Position numbers and translations under genes: made by a program. The notes beneath the pieces are model-generated. The model had not been told where the DNA came from and made no database searches. It worked only from the letters and a program-made list of their open reading frames with translations. A stretch of DNA of 64,000 nt from Cobetia sp. cqz5-12 (GTDB lineage: Bacteria > Pseudomonadota > Gammaproteobacteria > Pseudomonadales > Halomonadaceae), in NCBI RefSeq assembly GCF_016495405.1, contig NZ_CP044522.1, forward strand, positions 1,054,001-1,118,000. Direction: 5' to 3'. Numbering within the stretch: the first letter of the stretch is position 1; every line of letters begins with the position of its first letter. Below, piece after piece: positions 17,664 through 27,187 of the stretch.

Positions 17664-17909
17664 TCAGTCATGCAGATAGCGATCTGCCGTCTGGATGTAG
17701 AGTGCCTCGACCTTGGCGCGTGCCCAGGGCGTGCGGCGCAGAAACTTGAGGCTCGAGTTGATGCTCGGGTCGCTGAGGAAGCAGTTGATGGGAATCAGCT
17801 CGCCCAGGGTCTCGAAGCCGTAGTGGTCCACCAGCCAGGTCAGCAGTGCCTTGAGGGTGACGCCGTGCAGCGGGTCCAGGCGGGAAGTGGATGGGGGTGC
17901 GTCGCTCAT
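17664..17909 (-). CDS. VF530 family (DUF2132) small DNA-binding protein
   Basis: 81 residues. The segments DPLHGVTLKALLTWLVDHYG, INCFLSDPSINSSLKFLR and TPWARAKVEALYI cover the length of the VF530 family, whose structure was solved from Vibrio fischeri and which is described as DNA-binding; its biological role is unknown. It is encoded against the direction of the sigma-E genes, in the place where rseB would be expected. It has its own upstream region of about 90 bp toward rseC. Confidence 0.88.
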   Translation of the reverse strand: MSDAPPSTSRLDPLHGVTLKALLTWLVDHYGFETLGELIPINCFLSDPSINSSLKFLRRTPWARAKVEALYIQTADRYLHD

Positions 17910-18055
17910 GCGGGCTCCTGTTGATGGTATCGTGGGCGCTTGACTGTCTTTGAGGCGCGAATCGGGCCTGAGGCGCGTGAACTGCCGCCGTGAATGACGC
18001 TATTCTACGCGTATGTGTCGCCAGTGCGCGGCGAGTTTTTGCAGGAGTCAGCAAG

Positions 18056-18526
18056 ATGATGCAGGAAGAGGGGCAGGTCACGGGGCATGGCAAGGAAGGC
18101 GTCTGGGTCGAGACCCAGCGTCGTTCCACCTGTGGTGCCTGCAATGCGCGCAGTAGCTGTGGCAGTGGCCTGTTGAGCCAGTTTTCCCGTCGCAAGCCGC
18201 ATCGCGTGCTGATCCATGTGCCGGCGGGCGAAGACTTGCCGATGGTGGGTGAGCGGGTGGTGATCGGCATCGATGAGTCGGCGTTTCTGCGCAGTGCGGG
18301 CCTGCTGTATGGCCTGCCGCTGGTCAGCGGCATGCTGGGGGGGATCGTGGCCGAGCAGCTGGCGGGCGCTGGCACCCTGGCGGTGCCGTTGGGCTTCGCG
18401 CTCTCGTTGGCGGCGGGCCTGATGGTCGTGCGCTGGCATGCCGCGCGCCCTGAGCGGCAGGCACTCTACCGGCCGCGACTGATGCGTCGTCTCGGCATGG
18501 ATGCGATGGCAATCAAGGCGCTGTAG
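18056..18526 (+). CDS. rseC: RseC/MucC-like sigma-E regulatory membrane protein
   Basis: 156 residues from ATG 18056, with AGGAG at 18043-18047. The N-terminal RseC region has the cysteine cluster RSTCGACNARSSCGSG (about 24-39), and two adjacent membrane helices occur at about 88-128 (GLLYGLPLVSGMLGGIVAEQ, then AVPLGFALSLAAGLMV). RseC proteins modulate RseA/sigma-E and contribute to SoxR reduction in some species. It retains its position upstream of degP although rseB is gone. Confidence 0.9.
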   Translation: MMQEEGQVTGHGKEGVWVETQRRSTCGACNARSSCGSGLLSQFSRRKPHRVLIHVPAGEDLPMVGERVVIGIDESAFLRSAGLLYGLPLVSGMLGGIVAEQLAGAGTLAVPLGFALSLAAGLMVVRWHAARPERQALYRPRLMRRLGMDAMAIKAL

Positions 18527-18606
18527 TCGGCTTGCTCAAGTGATGACGTGCTCAAGCGATAGCGGTAGTCGACTCTCTCGGCAGGTCGGGGGAGTGACTT
18601 GTATTG

Positions 18607-18657
18607 CCGACAGGTGGCGACGTCAGTCTGCATTGGGCCGGCATCGGCACCTGTCGG
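18607..18657 (+). terminator. Long-loop inverted repeat after rseC
   Basis: Perfect 10-bp arms CCGACAGGTG (18607-18616) and CACCTGTCGG (18648-18657) enclose a 31-nt loop. Located 80 bp after rseC and before the degP promoter, it may end the rseC transcript, but it lacks a T tract. Confidence 0.4.
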
Positions 18658-18700
18658 ATGTTGGCGACGCATGGTTGCGTCCAACGCGGCACCAATCGCT

Positions 18701-18727
18701 GAACTTCAACGACGCTTCGACGTCAAT
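18701..18727 (+). promoter_or_regulatory. Sigma-E (RpoE/AlgU) promoter of degP
   Basis: GAACTT (18701-18706), a 16-nt spacer and TCAAT (18723-18727). The -35 is an exact match to the sigma-E/AlgU consensus, and spacing and -10 agree. It lies about 100 bp before the degP ATG, a classical member of the sigma-E regulon. Confidence 0.72.
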
Positions 18728-18827
18728 GAGAAGGACGCCGCCAGCGATGTGACGCTGCCATCGTCAGTAGTTGCGTGATTGCACGCCTGATAACAAGTGA
18801 TGACAGGACGTACCAGGAGCCGCACTG

Positions 18828-20243
18828 ATGAAATCCCTTTCCCGCCTGATGGTACCTGCCTTGGCCATGGCTGCCCTGATGGGCTCCCAGCTGGTCCAGG
18901 CTCGTGAATTGCCCGACTTCACCCAGCTGGTCAAGGACTCGGCACCCGCGGTGGTCAATATCGCGACCACCACCGAGATCCAGCGCAGCTCGGGGCCGGT
19001 GTTCCGGGGGCCCAATGGCGAAGAGATGCCCGAATTCTTCAAGCGCTTCTTCGGTGATCAACTGCCTGGCCCGGGCCGCGGGGGTATCGAGAAGCGCTCC
19101 AGCCTCGGGTCTGGCTTCATCATCTCCGATGATGGCTACATCATGACCAATGCCCATGTCATCGACGGTGCCGATGAGGTGATGGTGCGCCTCAACGACC
19201 GTCGCGAACTCAAGGCGCAGGTGGTCGGTGAGGACAAGAAGACCGATATCGCGCTGCTCAAGGTCAAGGCGGAAGATCTGCCGACCTTGCCGATGGGCGA
19301 CAGTGATGCGTTGGAAGTCGGCGAATGGGTGGCCGCGATCGGCTCACCGTTCGGCTTCGATCATTCCGTCACCGCCGGTATCGTCAGCGCCATCGATCGC
19401 ACCCTGCCGTCGGACGCCTATGTGCCGTTCATCCAGACCGATGTGGCGATCAATCCGGGCAACTCCGGTGGGCCGCTGTTCGATCTCGATGGCGATGTGG
19501 TGGGCATCAACTCCCAGATCTATACCCGCTCCGGCGGCTTCATGGGCGTGAGCTTCGCGATTCCGATCAATGTGGCGATGGATGTCGCCGACAAGCTCAA
19601 GACCGATGGGCGCGTGGACCGCGGCTGGCTGGGCGTCGTCATCCAGCCGGTATCCAAGGATCTGGCCGAATCCTTCGGGCTGGACCGCGCGCGCGGTGCG
19701 CTGATCGCCGATCTTGATCCGGATGGCCCGGCCGCCGCCGCTGGCCTCAAGAGTGGTGACATCATCACTGCCGTGGATGGCAAGGCGGTCGAGAGCTCGA
19801 CTTACCTACCGCGCATGGTCGGTGCCAGCTCGCCGGGCGATTCGCTCAAGCTCTCCATCCTGCGCGATGGCAAGAGCCAGACGCTGACCGCCAAGGTCGG
19901 CCATTGGCCGGGCAGCGAGCAGGCGCATGCCGCCAAGGCCAGTGATGACAAGCAGGGGCTGGGCGTTGCGGTGGCAGAGCTCGACAAGGCCAGCTTGAAC
20001 GAGCTCAATCTGGATCATGGGGTGCGCGTGATGGAAGTCGACCCGCAGGGCGTGGCCGCCGAGGCGGGCATCAGCACTGGCGATGTGCTGGTCGAGCTCA
20101 ATCAGCAGCCGTTGACCAGCGTGCAGGCGCTGCGCGATGTGGTCGCCGAGCTGCCGACCAATCGTCCGGTCTCGCTGCGCCTGGTGCGCAATGGTCGCCC
20201 GCTGTATATCGCACTGCGCATGCGTGCCGACAGCGACGAGTGA
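18828..20243 (+). CDS. mucD: Do-like periplasmic serine protease (DegP/MucD)
   Basis: 471 residues. A signal peptide ends at about 25 (QLVQARE). The trypsin-like domain carries the catalytic triad His110 (TNAHV), Asp140 (KTDIALL) and Ser213 (GNSGGP). Two PDZ domains follow, at about 265-360 (GWLGVVIQPV start) and about 380-465. It degrades and chaperones misfolded envelope proteins. It is served by its own sigma-E promoter and followed by two strong hairpins. Confidence 0.96.
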   Translation: MKSLSRLMVPALAMAALMGSQLVQARELPDFTQLVKDSAPAVVNIATTTEIQRSSGPVFRGPNGEEMPEFFKRFFGDQLPGPGRGGIEKRSSLGSGFIISDDGYIMTNAHVIDGADEVMVRLNDRRELKAQVVGEDKKTDIALLKVKAEDLPTLPMGDSDALEVGEWVAAIGSPFGFDHSVTAGIVSAIDRTLPSDAYVPFIQTDVAINPGNSGGPLFDLDGDVVGINSQIYTRSGGFMGVSFAIPINVAMDVADKLKTDGRVDRGWLGVVIQPVSKDLAESFGLDRARGALIADLDPDGPAAAAGLKSGDIITAVDGKAVESSTYLPRMVGASSPGDSLKLSILRDGKSQTLTAKVGHWPGSEQAHAAKASDDKQGLGVAVAELDKASLNELNLDHGVRVMEVDPQGVAAEAGISTGDVLVELNQQPLTSVQALRDVVAELPTNRPVSLRLVRNGRPLYIALRMRADSDE

Positions 20244-20304
20244 TCCAGTCAGCGCCTGAGGCTAGTGACGAAAACGTGAGCGACAAGAGTGCAGGCAACA
20301 GAAG

Positions 20305-20384
20305 GTGACCGCCACCGGCACGATGGCGGTCACTCCGGCAGCAGACGGGGCGCACGGGCGACTGTGCGCCCCGTCTGCTGCCGG
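20305..20384 (+). terminator. Tandem perfect hairpins after mucD
   Basis: Two consecutive stem-loops: a 10-bp stem (20305-20314 / 20324-20333) and then a perfect 21-bp stem (20335-20355 / 20364-20384) with an 8-nt loop. No T tract follows. They separate mucD from lepA and probably terminate or stabilise the mucD transcript end. Confidence 0.7.
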
Positions 20385-20479
20385 GTGGCCCTGCGGCTCA
20401 CCCGAGTTCAGGTGGGCTGTGACAGGGCCCGGACGGGCGCAAAAGGCAACGCCTTCTATCATCGCTTGTGGTCGGACTG

Positions 20480-20485
20480 TACAAT
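20480..20485 (+). promoter_or_regulatory. Possible -10 element of lepA
   Basis: TACAAT lies about 80 bp before the lepA start, after the two hairpins. The -35 region (around 20457-20462) is poor, so this is tentative. Confidence 0.33.
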
Positions 20486-20565
20486 GCGTGCAATTCGATT
20501 TCCGTCGTCTCCCGTGTTGGCCGTGTGATTTCACGGAGGCGGGCACAAATACAGAGCAGTGATCC

Positions 20566-22386
20566 ATGACCGAACGCGTAACGCCGCCGTCCTTGAAGCA
20601 TATCCGCAACTTCTCAATCATCGCCCACATCGACCACGGCAAGTCCACGCTGGCTGACCGCATCATCCAGCTGTGCGAAGGCTTGAGCGATCGTGAGCTC
20701 AAGGAGCAGGTGCTTGACTCGATGGACATCGAGCGCGAGCGCGGCATCACCATCAAGGCCCAGTCGGTGACCCTCGACTACCACGCCGATGATGGCAATA
20801 CCTATCAGCTGAACTTCATCGATACCCCGGGGCACGTCGACTTCTCCTATGAAGTCTCGCGCTCGCTGTATGCCTGTGAAGGGGCGCTGCTGGTGGTGGA
20901 TGCCGGCCAGGGTGTCGAAGCTCAGTCGGTGGCCAACTGCTACACCGCCATCGAGCAGGGCCTCGAGGTGCTGCCGGTCCTCAACAAGATGGATCTGCCG
21001 CAGGCGGACCCTGAGAAGGTCTCCCAGGAGATCGAGGAGATCATCGGTCTGGACGCGACGGATGCCTGTCAGGTGTCGGCCAAGTCCGGCATGGGCATGG
21101 AAGCGCTGCTCGAGCGTCTGGTGCGTGACATTCCGCCGCCCAAGGGCGATCCGGAGGCACCGCTGCAGGCGCTGATCATCGATTCCTGGTTCGACAACTA
21201 CCTCGGTGTCGTCTCGCTGGTGCGTATCTTCGACGGCACCCTGAAGAAGGGTGAGAAGATCCGCCTGAAGTCCACCGGCCGCGACTGGGAGACCGGCGCG
21301 ATCGGTATCTTCACGCCCAAGCGCAAGGAAACCGGCGTGCTGCGCGCCGGTGAGGTGGGCTTCATCGTCGCCGGCATCAAGGACATCATGGGCGCGCCGG
21401 TGGGTGACACCATCGTGCACACCAAGACGGCCGACAAGGTCGAGCGTCTGCCGGGCTTCCAGAAGGTCAAGCCGCAGGTCTACGCCGGCATGTTCCCGAT
21501 CAGCTCCGATGACTACGAGGACTTCCGTGACGCCCTGCAGAAACTGGCGCTCAACGATGCCTCGCTGGATTACGAACCGGAGAACTCCGATGCACTGGGC
21601 TTCGGCTTCCGCGTCGGCTTCCTCGGCACCCTGCACATGGAGATCATCCAGGAGCGTCTGGAGCGCGAGTACAATCTCGACCTGCTGACGACCGCGCCGA
21701 CGGTGATCTATGAGGTGCTGATGGACAACGGCGATGTGCTGCCGGTGTCCAACCCGTCCAAGCTTCCGGACATGGCCAACGTCGATGAGCTGCGCGAGCC
21801 GATCTGCCGCGCTACCATCCTCGTGCCGCAGGAATATGTCGGCAACGTCATCACCGAATGCGTCAACCGTCGTGGCGTTCAGCTCGACATGCAGTTCCTG
21901 GGCAGCCAGATCCAGCTGATCTATGAACTGCCGATGGCGGAAGTGGTGATGGACTTCTTCGATCGCCTCAAGTCCATCTCCAAGGGCTATGCGTCACTGG
22001 ATTACAGCTTCGAGCGCTTCGAGGCCGCTAAGCTGGTACGTCTGGACGTGCTGATCAACGGCGATCGCGTCGATGCACTGGCGGCGATCATCCACCGTGA
22101 TCACGCACATGGCCGCGGCCGTCTGCTGGTCGAGAAGATGAAAGAGCTGATTCCGCGTCAGATGTTCGATGTGGCGATCCAGGCGGCCGTCGGTGGCCAG
22201 GTCGTGGCACGCTCCACCGTTAAGGCGCTGCGCAAGAACGTGACCGCCAAATGTTACGGCGGCGACGTCAGCCGCAAGAAGAAGCTGCTCGAGAAGCAGA
22301 AAGCGGGCAAGAAGCGCATGAAGCAGGTCGGCCGGGTGGAAATTCCCCAGGACGCCTTCCTTGCCGTGCTCAAGATGAACGACTGA
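20566..22386 (+). CDS. lepA: Elongation factor 4 (LepA)
   Basis: 606 residues. It is a ribosome-binding translational GTPase. G1 AHIDHGKST (about 19-27), G3 DTPGHVDF, G4 NKMD and the specific C-terminal domain ending with [19 protein letters not shown] are all present. It heads the block lepA-lepB; the 55-bp gap to lepB has no terminator, so the two are probably co-transcribed as in other Proteobacteria. Confidence 0.97.
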   Translation: MTERVTPPSLKHIRNFSIIAHIDHGKSTLADRIIQLCEGLSDRELKEQVLDSMDIERERGITIKAQSVTLDYHADDGNTYQLNFIDTPGHVDFSYEVSRSLYACEGALLVVDAGQGVEAQSVANCYTAIEQGLEVLPVLNKMDLPQADPEKVSQEIEEIIGLDATDACQVSAKSGMGMEALLERLVRDIPPPKGDPEAPLQALIIDSWFDNYLGVVSLVRIFDGTLKKGEKIRLKSTGRDWETGAIGIFTPKRKETGVLRAGEVGFIVAGIKDIMGAPVGDTIVHTKTADKVERLPGFQKVKPQVYAGMFPISSDDYEDFRDALQKLALNDASLDYEPENSDALGFGFRVGFLGTLHMEIIQERLEREYNLDLLTTAPTVIYEVLMDNGDVLPVSNPSKLPDMANVDELREPICRATILVPQEYVGNVITECVNRRGVQLDMQFLGSQIQLIYELPMAEVVMDFFDRLKSISKGYASLDYSFERFEAAKLVRLDVLINGDRVDALAAIIHRDHAHGRGRLLVEKMKELIPRQMFDVAIQAAVGGQVVARSTVKALRKNVTAKCYGGDVSRKKKLLEKQKAGKKRMKQVGRVEIPQDAFLAVLKMND

Positions 22387-22441
22387 GGCAGGCCGCCGAC
22401 TGGCGGCTTGCCACCAAGACCCAGGGCAGACAGGGACAACG

Positions 22442-23245
22442 ATGGATTTCTCGCTAGTATTGGTGATTGCCGTAGCGGTAGCCGGCGTGGTGTGGTTGAT
22501 AGACCTGGTTGCCCTGCGCAGTGCGCGCAAGGCGCGTGTGGCCAAGGCCGAGGCCTCCGTTGAAGGAGAACTGGACGCTGGCACGCGTGAGAAGCTGGCG
22601 CGTGACCCGTGGCCGGTGGACTATGCCAAGTCCTTCTTCCCGGTACTGCTGCTGGTACTGGTGGTGCGCTCCTTCGCGTTCGAGCCGTTCCAGATTCCGT
22701 CCGGCTCGATGCTGCCGACGCTCAAGATCGGCGACTTCATCCTGGTCAACAAGTATGACTATGGCCTGCGCCTGCCGGTGGTCGACACCAAGGTGCTGGA
22801 AGTCGGCGAGCCGGAGCGTGGCGATGTGATGGTATTCCGTTTCCCGGAGGATCCGTCCACCAACTTCATCAAGCGCGTCGTCGGCCTGCCGGGCGATACC
22901 ATTCGCTACGAAGGCAAGCAGCTCTACGTGAATGGTGAGGCCATCGACAAGACATTGAATGCGCGCAACTCCAGTGAACAATCCGGTGAAGACCTGCTGG
23001 ATGAGACACTGGGGAAACACGCCCATCAAATCTACAATAACCCTCAGGACCCCGGCCCGCAGATGCGCGAGATCCGGGTGCCGGAAGGCATGTACTTCGT
23101 GATGGGTGACAACCGTGATCACTCCAACGACAGCCGCTACTGGGGCTTCGTGCCGGAAGAGAACATCGTCGGCAAGGCGGTGGCGGTATGGATGCACTGG
23201 AAAGAAGGGTTCCCGGACTTTTCCTCGGTACGCCTGATTCATTGA
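22442..23245 (+). CDS. lepB: Signal peptidase I
   Basis: 267 residues. Two N-terminal membrane helices (about 3-25 and 64-80) precede the catalytic domain with the Ser-Lys dyad: Ser89 in [10 protein letters not shown] and Lys144 in [12 protein letters not shown]. Box [15 protein letters not shown], is also present. It cleaves signal peptides of secreted pre-proteins at the outer face of the inner membrane. Confidence 0.97.
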   Translation: MDFSLVLVIAVAVAGVVWLIDLVALRSARKARVAKAEASVEGELDAGTREKLARDPWPVDYAKSFFPVLLLVLVVRSFAFEPFQIPSGSMLPTLKIGDFILVNKYDYGLRLPVVDTKVLEVGEPERGDVMVFRFPEDPSTNFIKRVVGLPGDTIRYEGKQLYVNGEAIDKTLNARNSSEQSGEDLLDETLGKHAHQIYNNPQDPGPQMREIRVPEGMYFVMGDNRDHSNDSRYWGFVPEENIVGKAVAVWMHWKEGFPDFSSVRLIH

Positions 23246-23255
23246 TCAGTGCATT

Positions 23256-23283
23256 GACCGGGCCGCCGAGAGGCGGCCCGGTC
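23256..23283 (+). terminator. Hairpin after lepB
   Basis: A perfect 12-bp G+C-rich stem (23256-23267 / 23272-23283) with loop GAGA lies directly after lepB. There is no T tract. Confidence 0.65.
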
Positions 23284-23333
23284 GTGTCTGGCAGGGCCAC
23301 ATTGGCCCGCCGGCCTTATCAGTGCGGATCTTC

Positions 23334-23530
23334 GACATGGGACGATGCGTCGTGCCTGCCATGTCAACCTGCTGTTCATCATGTCGGACCCGTGGCCACA
23401 AGCTTGCGGGCAGCGCGGCTGACGAATATCGGATTGGGATGGTGGCAATCGGCAACTCCTCAAGCCGCGTAGGCTTCGGGCATCGCGAGACATGTCGAAG
23501 ACGACAGGCATCAGCCAGCATGACTGATGC
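23334..23530 (+). other. rnc leader with stem-loops
   Basis: The roughly 300-nt segment before rnc contains a stem of GACATGG/CCATGTC (23334-23340 / 23359-23365) with an inner ACGA/TCGT stem, and a second dyad GCATCAG/CTGATGC (23508-23514 / 23524-23530). In E. coli the rnc operon leader has a hairpin that RNase III cuts to limit its own expression. These stems are candidates for the same role; none is proven. Confidence 0.35.
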
Positions 23531-23585
23531 ACCATTCGACAGGACGCCCGCGGGCGTCAGCGACAAAAAGAGAGTAGGGAGACCT

Positions 23586-24278
23586 GTGAGTAGCCCGCTG
23601 AATGCCTTTGTAAAGCGTATCGGCCACACCTTCGAGGATGCGAGCCTGCTGGAACTGGCTCTGACCCATCGAAGCTATGGTGGCCAGAACAATGAGCGTC
23701 TCGAATTCCTTGGCGATTCCATCGTCAACTTCGTGATCGCCGAAGCGCTGTTCCTGCGCTTCCCCCAGGCCCGTGAAGGCCAGCTGTCACGCCTGCGTGC
23801 GCGCCTGGTCAAGGGCCAGACCCTCGCGGAGCTGGCGCGTGAATTCAATCTCGGCGAGAACCTGCGTCTGGGCTCCGGCGAGATGAAAAGCGGCGGTCAC
23901 CGTCGCGAGTCCATTCTGGCCGATGCCGTGGAAGCCGTGATCGGCGCCATCTATCTGGACGCCGGCATGCAGGTGGCGCGTGAACACGTGCTGCGCTGGT
24001 ACGCCACCCGTCTTGAAGCGCTGAATCTTCAGGACACCCAGAAAGACCCCAAGACGCGTCTGCAGGAATTCCTGCAATCGCGTCAGGCGGCACTGCCGCG
24101 TTATGAGGTGACCAGCGTCGAAGGCGAAGCGCATTCGCAGACCTTCAGCGTCGATTGCCACGTCGAGATGATCGACACCAAGACCACAGGCGTCGGCTCC
24201 AGCCGTCGTCATGCTGAACAGCAGGCGGCCGAGTTCGCGCTGCAACTGCTCGAACCTGCCCGCGGAGGCCGCTCATGA
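23586..24278 (+). CDS. rnc: Ribonuclease III
   Basis: 230 residues from GTG 23586 with AGGGAG just upstream; an in-frame ATG at 23520 lacks a binding site and would add 22 non-conserved residues. The RNase III signature ERLEFLGDS (37-45) carries catalytic Glu40 and Asp44; the second acidic pair lies in [16 protein letters not shown] (about 115). A double-stranded RNA-binding domain fills about 155-225. It processes rRNA precursors and structured mRNAs. The stop overlaps era by 4 bp. Confidence 0.95.
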   Translation: MSSPLNAFVKRIGHTFEDASLLELALTHRSYGGQNNERLEFLGDSIVNFVIAEALFLRFPQAREGQLSRLRARLVKGQTLAELAREFNLGENLRLGSGEMKSGGHRRESILADAVEAVIGAIYLDAGMQVAREHVLRWYATRLEALNLQDTQKDPKTRLQEFLQSRQAALPRYEVTSVEGEAHSQTFSVDCHVEMIDTKTTGVGSSRRHAEQQAAEFALQLLEPARGGRS

Positions 24279-25315
24279 GCCATACCCCAGAAGACAACGT
24301 CACCCCGAGCGGCGACGCCTCTGATCACTCCACTGATAACGGCGCCGGCACCCCGGATGCCCTCGAGGGCATGCTGGCCGCCGCCGGTGTCAGCGATCAG
24401 CCGCTGCCGGACACCCGCTGTGGCTTCGTCGCCATCGTCGGTCGTCCGAATGTCGGCAAGTCGACGCTGATGAACCACATCCTGGGCCAGAAGGTCTCGA
24501 TCACCTCGCGTCGTCCGCAGACCACGCGTCACCAGGTGATGGGTATCCACACCGAAGAGGGCACCCAGTGCGTCTTCGTCGATACCCCGGGGATCCACAT
24601 CATGCAGCGCGATCGCAACAAGGCGATCAATCGCTTTATGAACCAGGCCGCCACCCAGGCGCTGCGTGACGTCGATGCCGTCGTCTTCATCGTCGACCGC
24701 ACCCGCTGGATGGAAGAAGACCAGATCGTGCTCGAGAAGCTGGCCCACGTGAAGGCGCCGGTGATTCTGGTGGTCAACAAGATCGATTGGCTCAAGGACA
24801 AGACCACCCTCGCGCCCTGGCTGCAGAGCCTGCAGGAGCGTCGTGACTTCGCAGCCATCATTCCGATGTCGGCCAAGAACGGCACCAACATCGATCTGCT
24901 GCTCGAGAACGTGATGAAGCGTCTGCCGCAGGGCGAGCACATGTTCGCGGACGACCAGATCACCAACAAGAGCTCTCGCTTCCTGGCCTCCGAGCTGGTG
25001 CGCGAGAAGGTGATGCGTCAGCTGGGCGACGAACTGCCCTACCAGATGACCGTCGAGATCGAGGAATTCAAGACCGATCAGCGCGGCACCCTGCACATCA
25101 GCGCGCTGATGATGGTCGAGCGCCAGGGCCAGAAGAAGATCCTGATCGGCGAGAACGGTGAGCGCATCAAGAACATCGGCCGTGAAGCGCGTCTCGAGAT
25201 GGAACGTGCCTTCGACGCCAAGGTCATGCTGAACCTGTGGGTCAAGGTCAAGCGTGGCTGGTCGGATGACGAGCGTGCCCTGAAGAGTCTGGGTTACACC
25301 CACGACAAGGACTGA
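24275..25315 (+). CDS. era: GTPase Era
   Basis: 346 residues, about 45 longer than E. coli Era because of an acidic, Ser/Asp/Gly-rich N-terminal extension. G1 GRPNVGKS (about 57-64), G3 DTPGI, G4 NKID and a C-terminal KH domain ([20 protein letters not shown]) are intact. Era binds the 3' end of 16S rRNA and monitors 30S assembly. ATG overlaps the rnc stop (ATGA). Confidence 0.95.
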   Translation: MSHTPEDNVTPSGDASDHSTDNGAGTPDALEGMLAAAGVSDQPLPDTRCGFVAIVGRPNVGKSTLMNHILGQKVSITSRRPQTTRHQVMGIHTEEGTQCVFVDTPGIHIMQRDRNKAINRFMNQAATQALRDVDAVVFIVDRTRWMEEDQIVLEKLAHVKAPVILVVNKIDWLKDKTTLAPWLQSLQERRDFAAIIPMSAKNGTNIDLLLENVMKRLPQGEHMFADDQITNKSSRFLASELVREKVMRQLGDELPYQMTVEIEEFKTDQRGTLHISALMMVERQGQKKILIGENGERIKNIGREARLEMERAFDAKVMLNLWVKVKRGWSDDERALKSLGYTHDKD

Positions 25316-25416
25316 CGACGTCGCGCGAGCGGTGCAGGGCGGTGGCGATCCGAGAGGGTCGCACCTGCCGTGTGCCGCCCGTCGCTGATCCGATGTTCTC
25401 GCGGCCTCTGCCGCGC

Positions 25417-25450
25417 ACCGCCTGGCCTTGCCCAGGCGGTCTCGTTTCTT
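25417..25450 (+). terminator. Hairpin after era
   Basis: A 9-bp perfect stem (ACCGCCTGG / CCAGGCGGT, loop of 6) is followed by a T-rich stretch (CTCGTTTCTT). It could attenuate read-through into recO. A degenerate 12-bp repeat (TGCCAG plus six bases, three copies, 25450-25485) follows immediately. Confidence 0.55.
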
Positions 25451-25518
25451 GCCAGCCCCTCTGCCAGTCCTTCTGCCAGCTTTTTTTGCCAAGCCACCGT
25501 CTGACGTGAGCCTGCCTG

Positions 25519-26235
25519 ATGACGCCGCAACCGGCCTTCCTGCTGCATCGCAAGCCCTACCGTGAAACCAGTGCCATCATCGAATTGCTGACCCTCGAAC
25601 ACGGACGGGTGCGCGCGGTGGCGCGTGGCGTTCAGCGCCCGGGCAGCAAGGCGCGTGCACGACTGCAGCCGTTCACGCCCTTGCATGTCACCTGGCGTGG
25701 CGAGAGCGATCTCAAGACGCTCAACCTGATGGAGACCGGTGGCAGCGCCAGTCTGCTGGCGGGCGAGGGGCTGCTGTGCGGGTTCTACGCCAATGAGCTT
25801 TTGACCCGTACGCTGCCGGTGGAAATGCCGGTGCCGGAGCTGTTCGCGCTCTACTCGCTGACATTGGACGAGGTCGCACTGCCCGCCAGACGCGCGCCCG
25901 CGCTCAGGCGACTGGAATACAGCCTGCTGGAAGCGCTGGAGCAACTGCCGCAATTTCGCGCTCTGGATGACAGCCCGCTGATGCCGGATGTGCGCTATGA
26001 CTATGTGGTCAGTGAGCGACGCTTTCAGGCGCAGCCGCCAGGCGCGGCGGGCATCGAAGGGCGGGCCCTGAAGTTGCTGGCCAGCGAAGACTGGGGCCAT
26101 GCTGGGCTTGCCCGCGAGAGCCTGTGGCTGGCGCGGCGTGCGCTGGCGCCTCTGCTGGGGGATCGTCCGCTGCGTTCGCGCGAGTTGATGATGCAGCTGA
26201 CGGCCAGGCGGCGTCAGAGTCGTCAGTCCGACTGA
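25519..26235 (+). CDS. recO: DNA repair protein RecO
   Basis: 238 residues. The N-terminal OB fold (FLLHRKPYRETSAIIELLT, about 6-24, and later GVQRPGSKARARLQPFTPL) is typical. RecO helps RecR load RecA on SSB-coated single strands in the RecFOR gap-repair pathway. The C-terminal helical part lacks the zinc-binding cysteines seen in some RecO proteins, as in other gammaproteobacteria. It lies in the conserved rnc-era-recO-pdxJ order. Confidence 0.93.
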   Translation: MTPQPAFLLHRKPYRETSAIIELLTLEHGRVRAVARGVQRPGSKARARLQPFTPLHVTWRGESDLKTLNLMETGGSASLLAGEGLLCGFYANELLTRTLPVEMPVPELFALYSLTLDEVALPARRAPALRRLEYSLLEALEQLPQFRALDDSPLMPDVRYDYVVSERRFQAQPPGAAGIEGRALKLLASEDWGHAGLARESLWLARRALAPLLGDRPLRSRELMMQLTARRRQSRQSD

Positions 26236-26356
26236 CGCCGTCAGGCGTGGCGACACTGTCCGGCTGCGGCGTGACGCATGATAGTATTGCGCGACCTGTC
26301 TTCGGCATGGCCCTCGTCGCCATGCCTGTTCTCTTGTTCATCGTTAGGAGCTGATC

Positions 26357-27187
26357 ATGCATCCGCTGCGCATCCTGCTCGGGGTCAACATCGACCACAT
26401 TGCCACACTGCGTCAGGCGCGTGGTACCCGCTATCCGGACCCGGTCCAGGCCGCGCTGGTCGCGGAAGAGGCGGGTGCCGACGGTATCACCGTGCACCTG
26501 CGTGAAGACCGTCGCCACATCCAGGAGCGCGACGTGCGCATTCTGGCCGAGGTGCTCAACACGCGCATGAATCTCGAGATGGCCGTCAGCGAAGAGATGC
26601 TGGCGCTGGCCGAGGAAGTCCAGCCGGCCAACGTGTGTCTGGTGCCGGAAAAGCGCGAAGAGCTGACCACCGAAGGCGGGCTGGATGTCGCCGGTGATCT
26701 GGCGCGCATCACCGCCGCCTGCGAGCGTCTGGCGGCGGCGGGCTGTGAAGTCTCGCTGTTCATCGACCCGGAGCCTGAGCAGATCCGTGCCGCCTTCGAG
26801 GCCGGTGCGCCGGTCATCGAGCTGCATACCGGCGCCTATGCCGATGCCACGGGCGAGACGGCGCGTGTCGAGTTCGAGCGCATCGCGGCCGCCGCGGAAC
26901 TGGCCAACGAGCTGGGGCTGGTGGTCAATGCCGGTCACGGCCTCAACTATCACAACGTCGAGGCGATCGCGGGTATCTCAGGGCTCAACGAGCTGAACAT
27001 CGGTCACGCGATCATCGCGCGCGCCATGTTCGTCGGCCTGAAGGAGGCCGTCATCGAGATGAAGCGTCTGTGTATCGCAGGCCAGGAAGCGGGCCTGATG
27101 GCCGCGCTGGATGCGCACGATCATGACCATGACCACGAACACGGTGATGACCATGAGCATGTGCAGGGCTCAGGCTGCTGCGGATGA
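26357..27187 (+). CDS. pdxJ: Pyridoxine 5'-phosphate synthase with His-rich tail
   Basis: 276 residues, about 30 more than usual. The TIM-barrel enzyme joins 1-deoxyxylulose 5-phosphate and 3-amino-2-oxopropyl phosphate to pyridoxine phosphate. Conserved parts: [62 protein letters not shown] and [11 protein letters not shown]. After the normal end, residues about 254-276 form a tail of His, Asp and Glu ([14 protein letters not shown]) finishing GSGCCG. This resembles metal-binding tails of SlyD- and HypB-type nickel or zinc proteins. Overlaps acpS by 4 bp. Confidence 0.95.
   Translation: MHPLRILLGVNIDHIATLRQARGTRYPDPVQAALVAEEAGADGITVHLREDRRHIQERDVRILAEVLNTRMNLEMAVSEEMLALAEEVQPANVCLVPEKREELTTEGGLDVAGDLARITAACERLAAAGCEVSLFIDPEPEQIRAAFEAGAPVIELHTGAYADATGETARVEFERIAAAAELANELGLVVNAGHGLNYHNVEAIAGISGLNELNIGHAIIARAMFVGLKEAVIEMKRLCIAGQEAGLMAALDAHDHDHDHEHGDDHEHVQGSGCCG

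Noticed and set aside
23322..23585. N-terminal extension of RNase III
   Set aside because: The upstream frame lacks conservation and a ribosome binding site, while GTG 23586 has AGGGAG and fits the family length.
25450..25491. 12-bp TGCCAG repeats between era and recO
   Set aside because: Degenerate, only three copies, and better explained as low-complexity spacer after the era hairpin.
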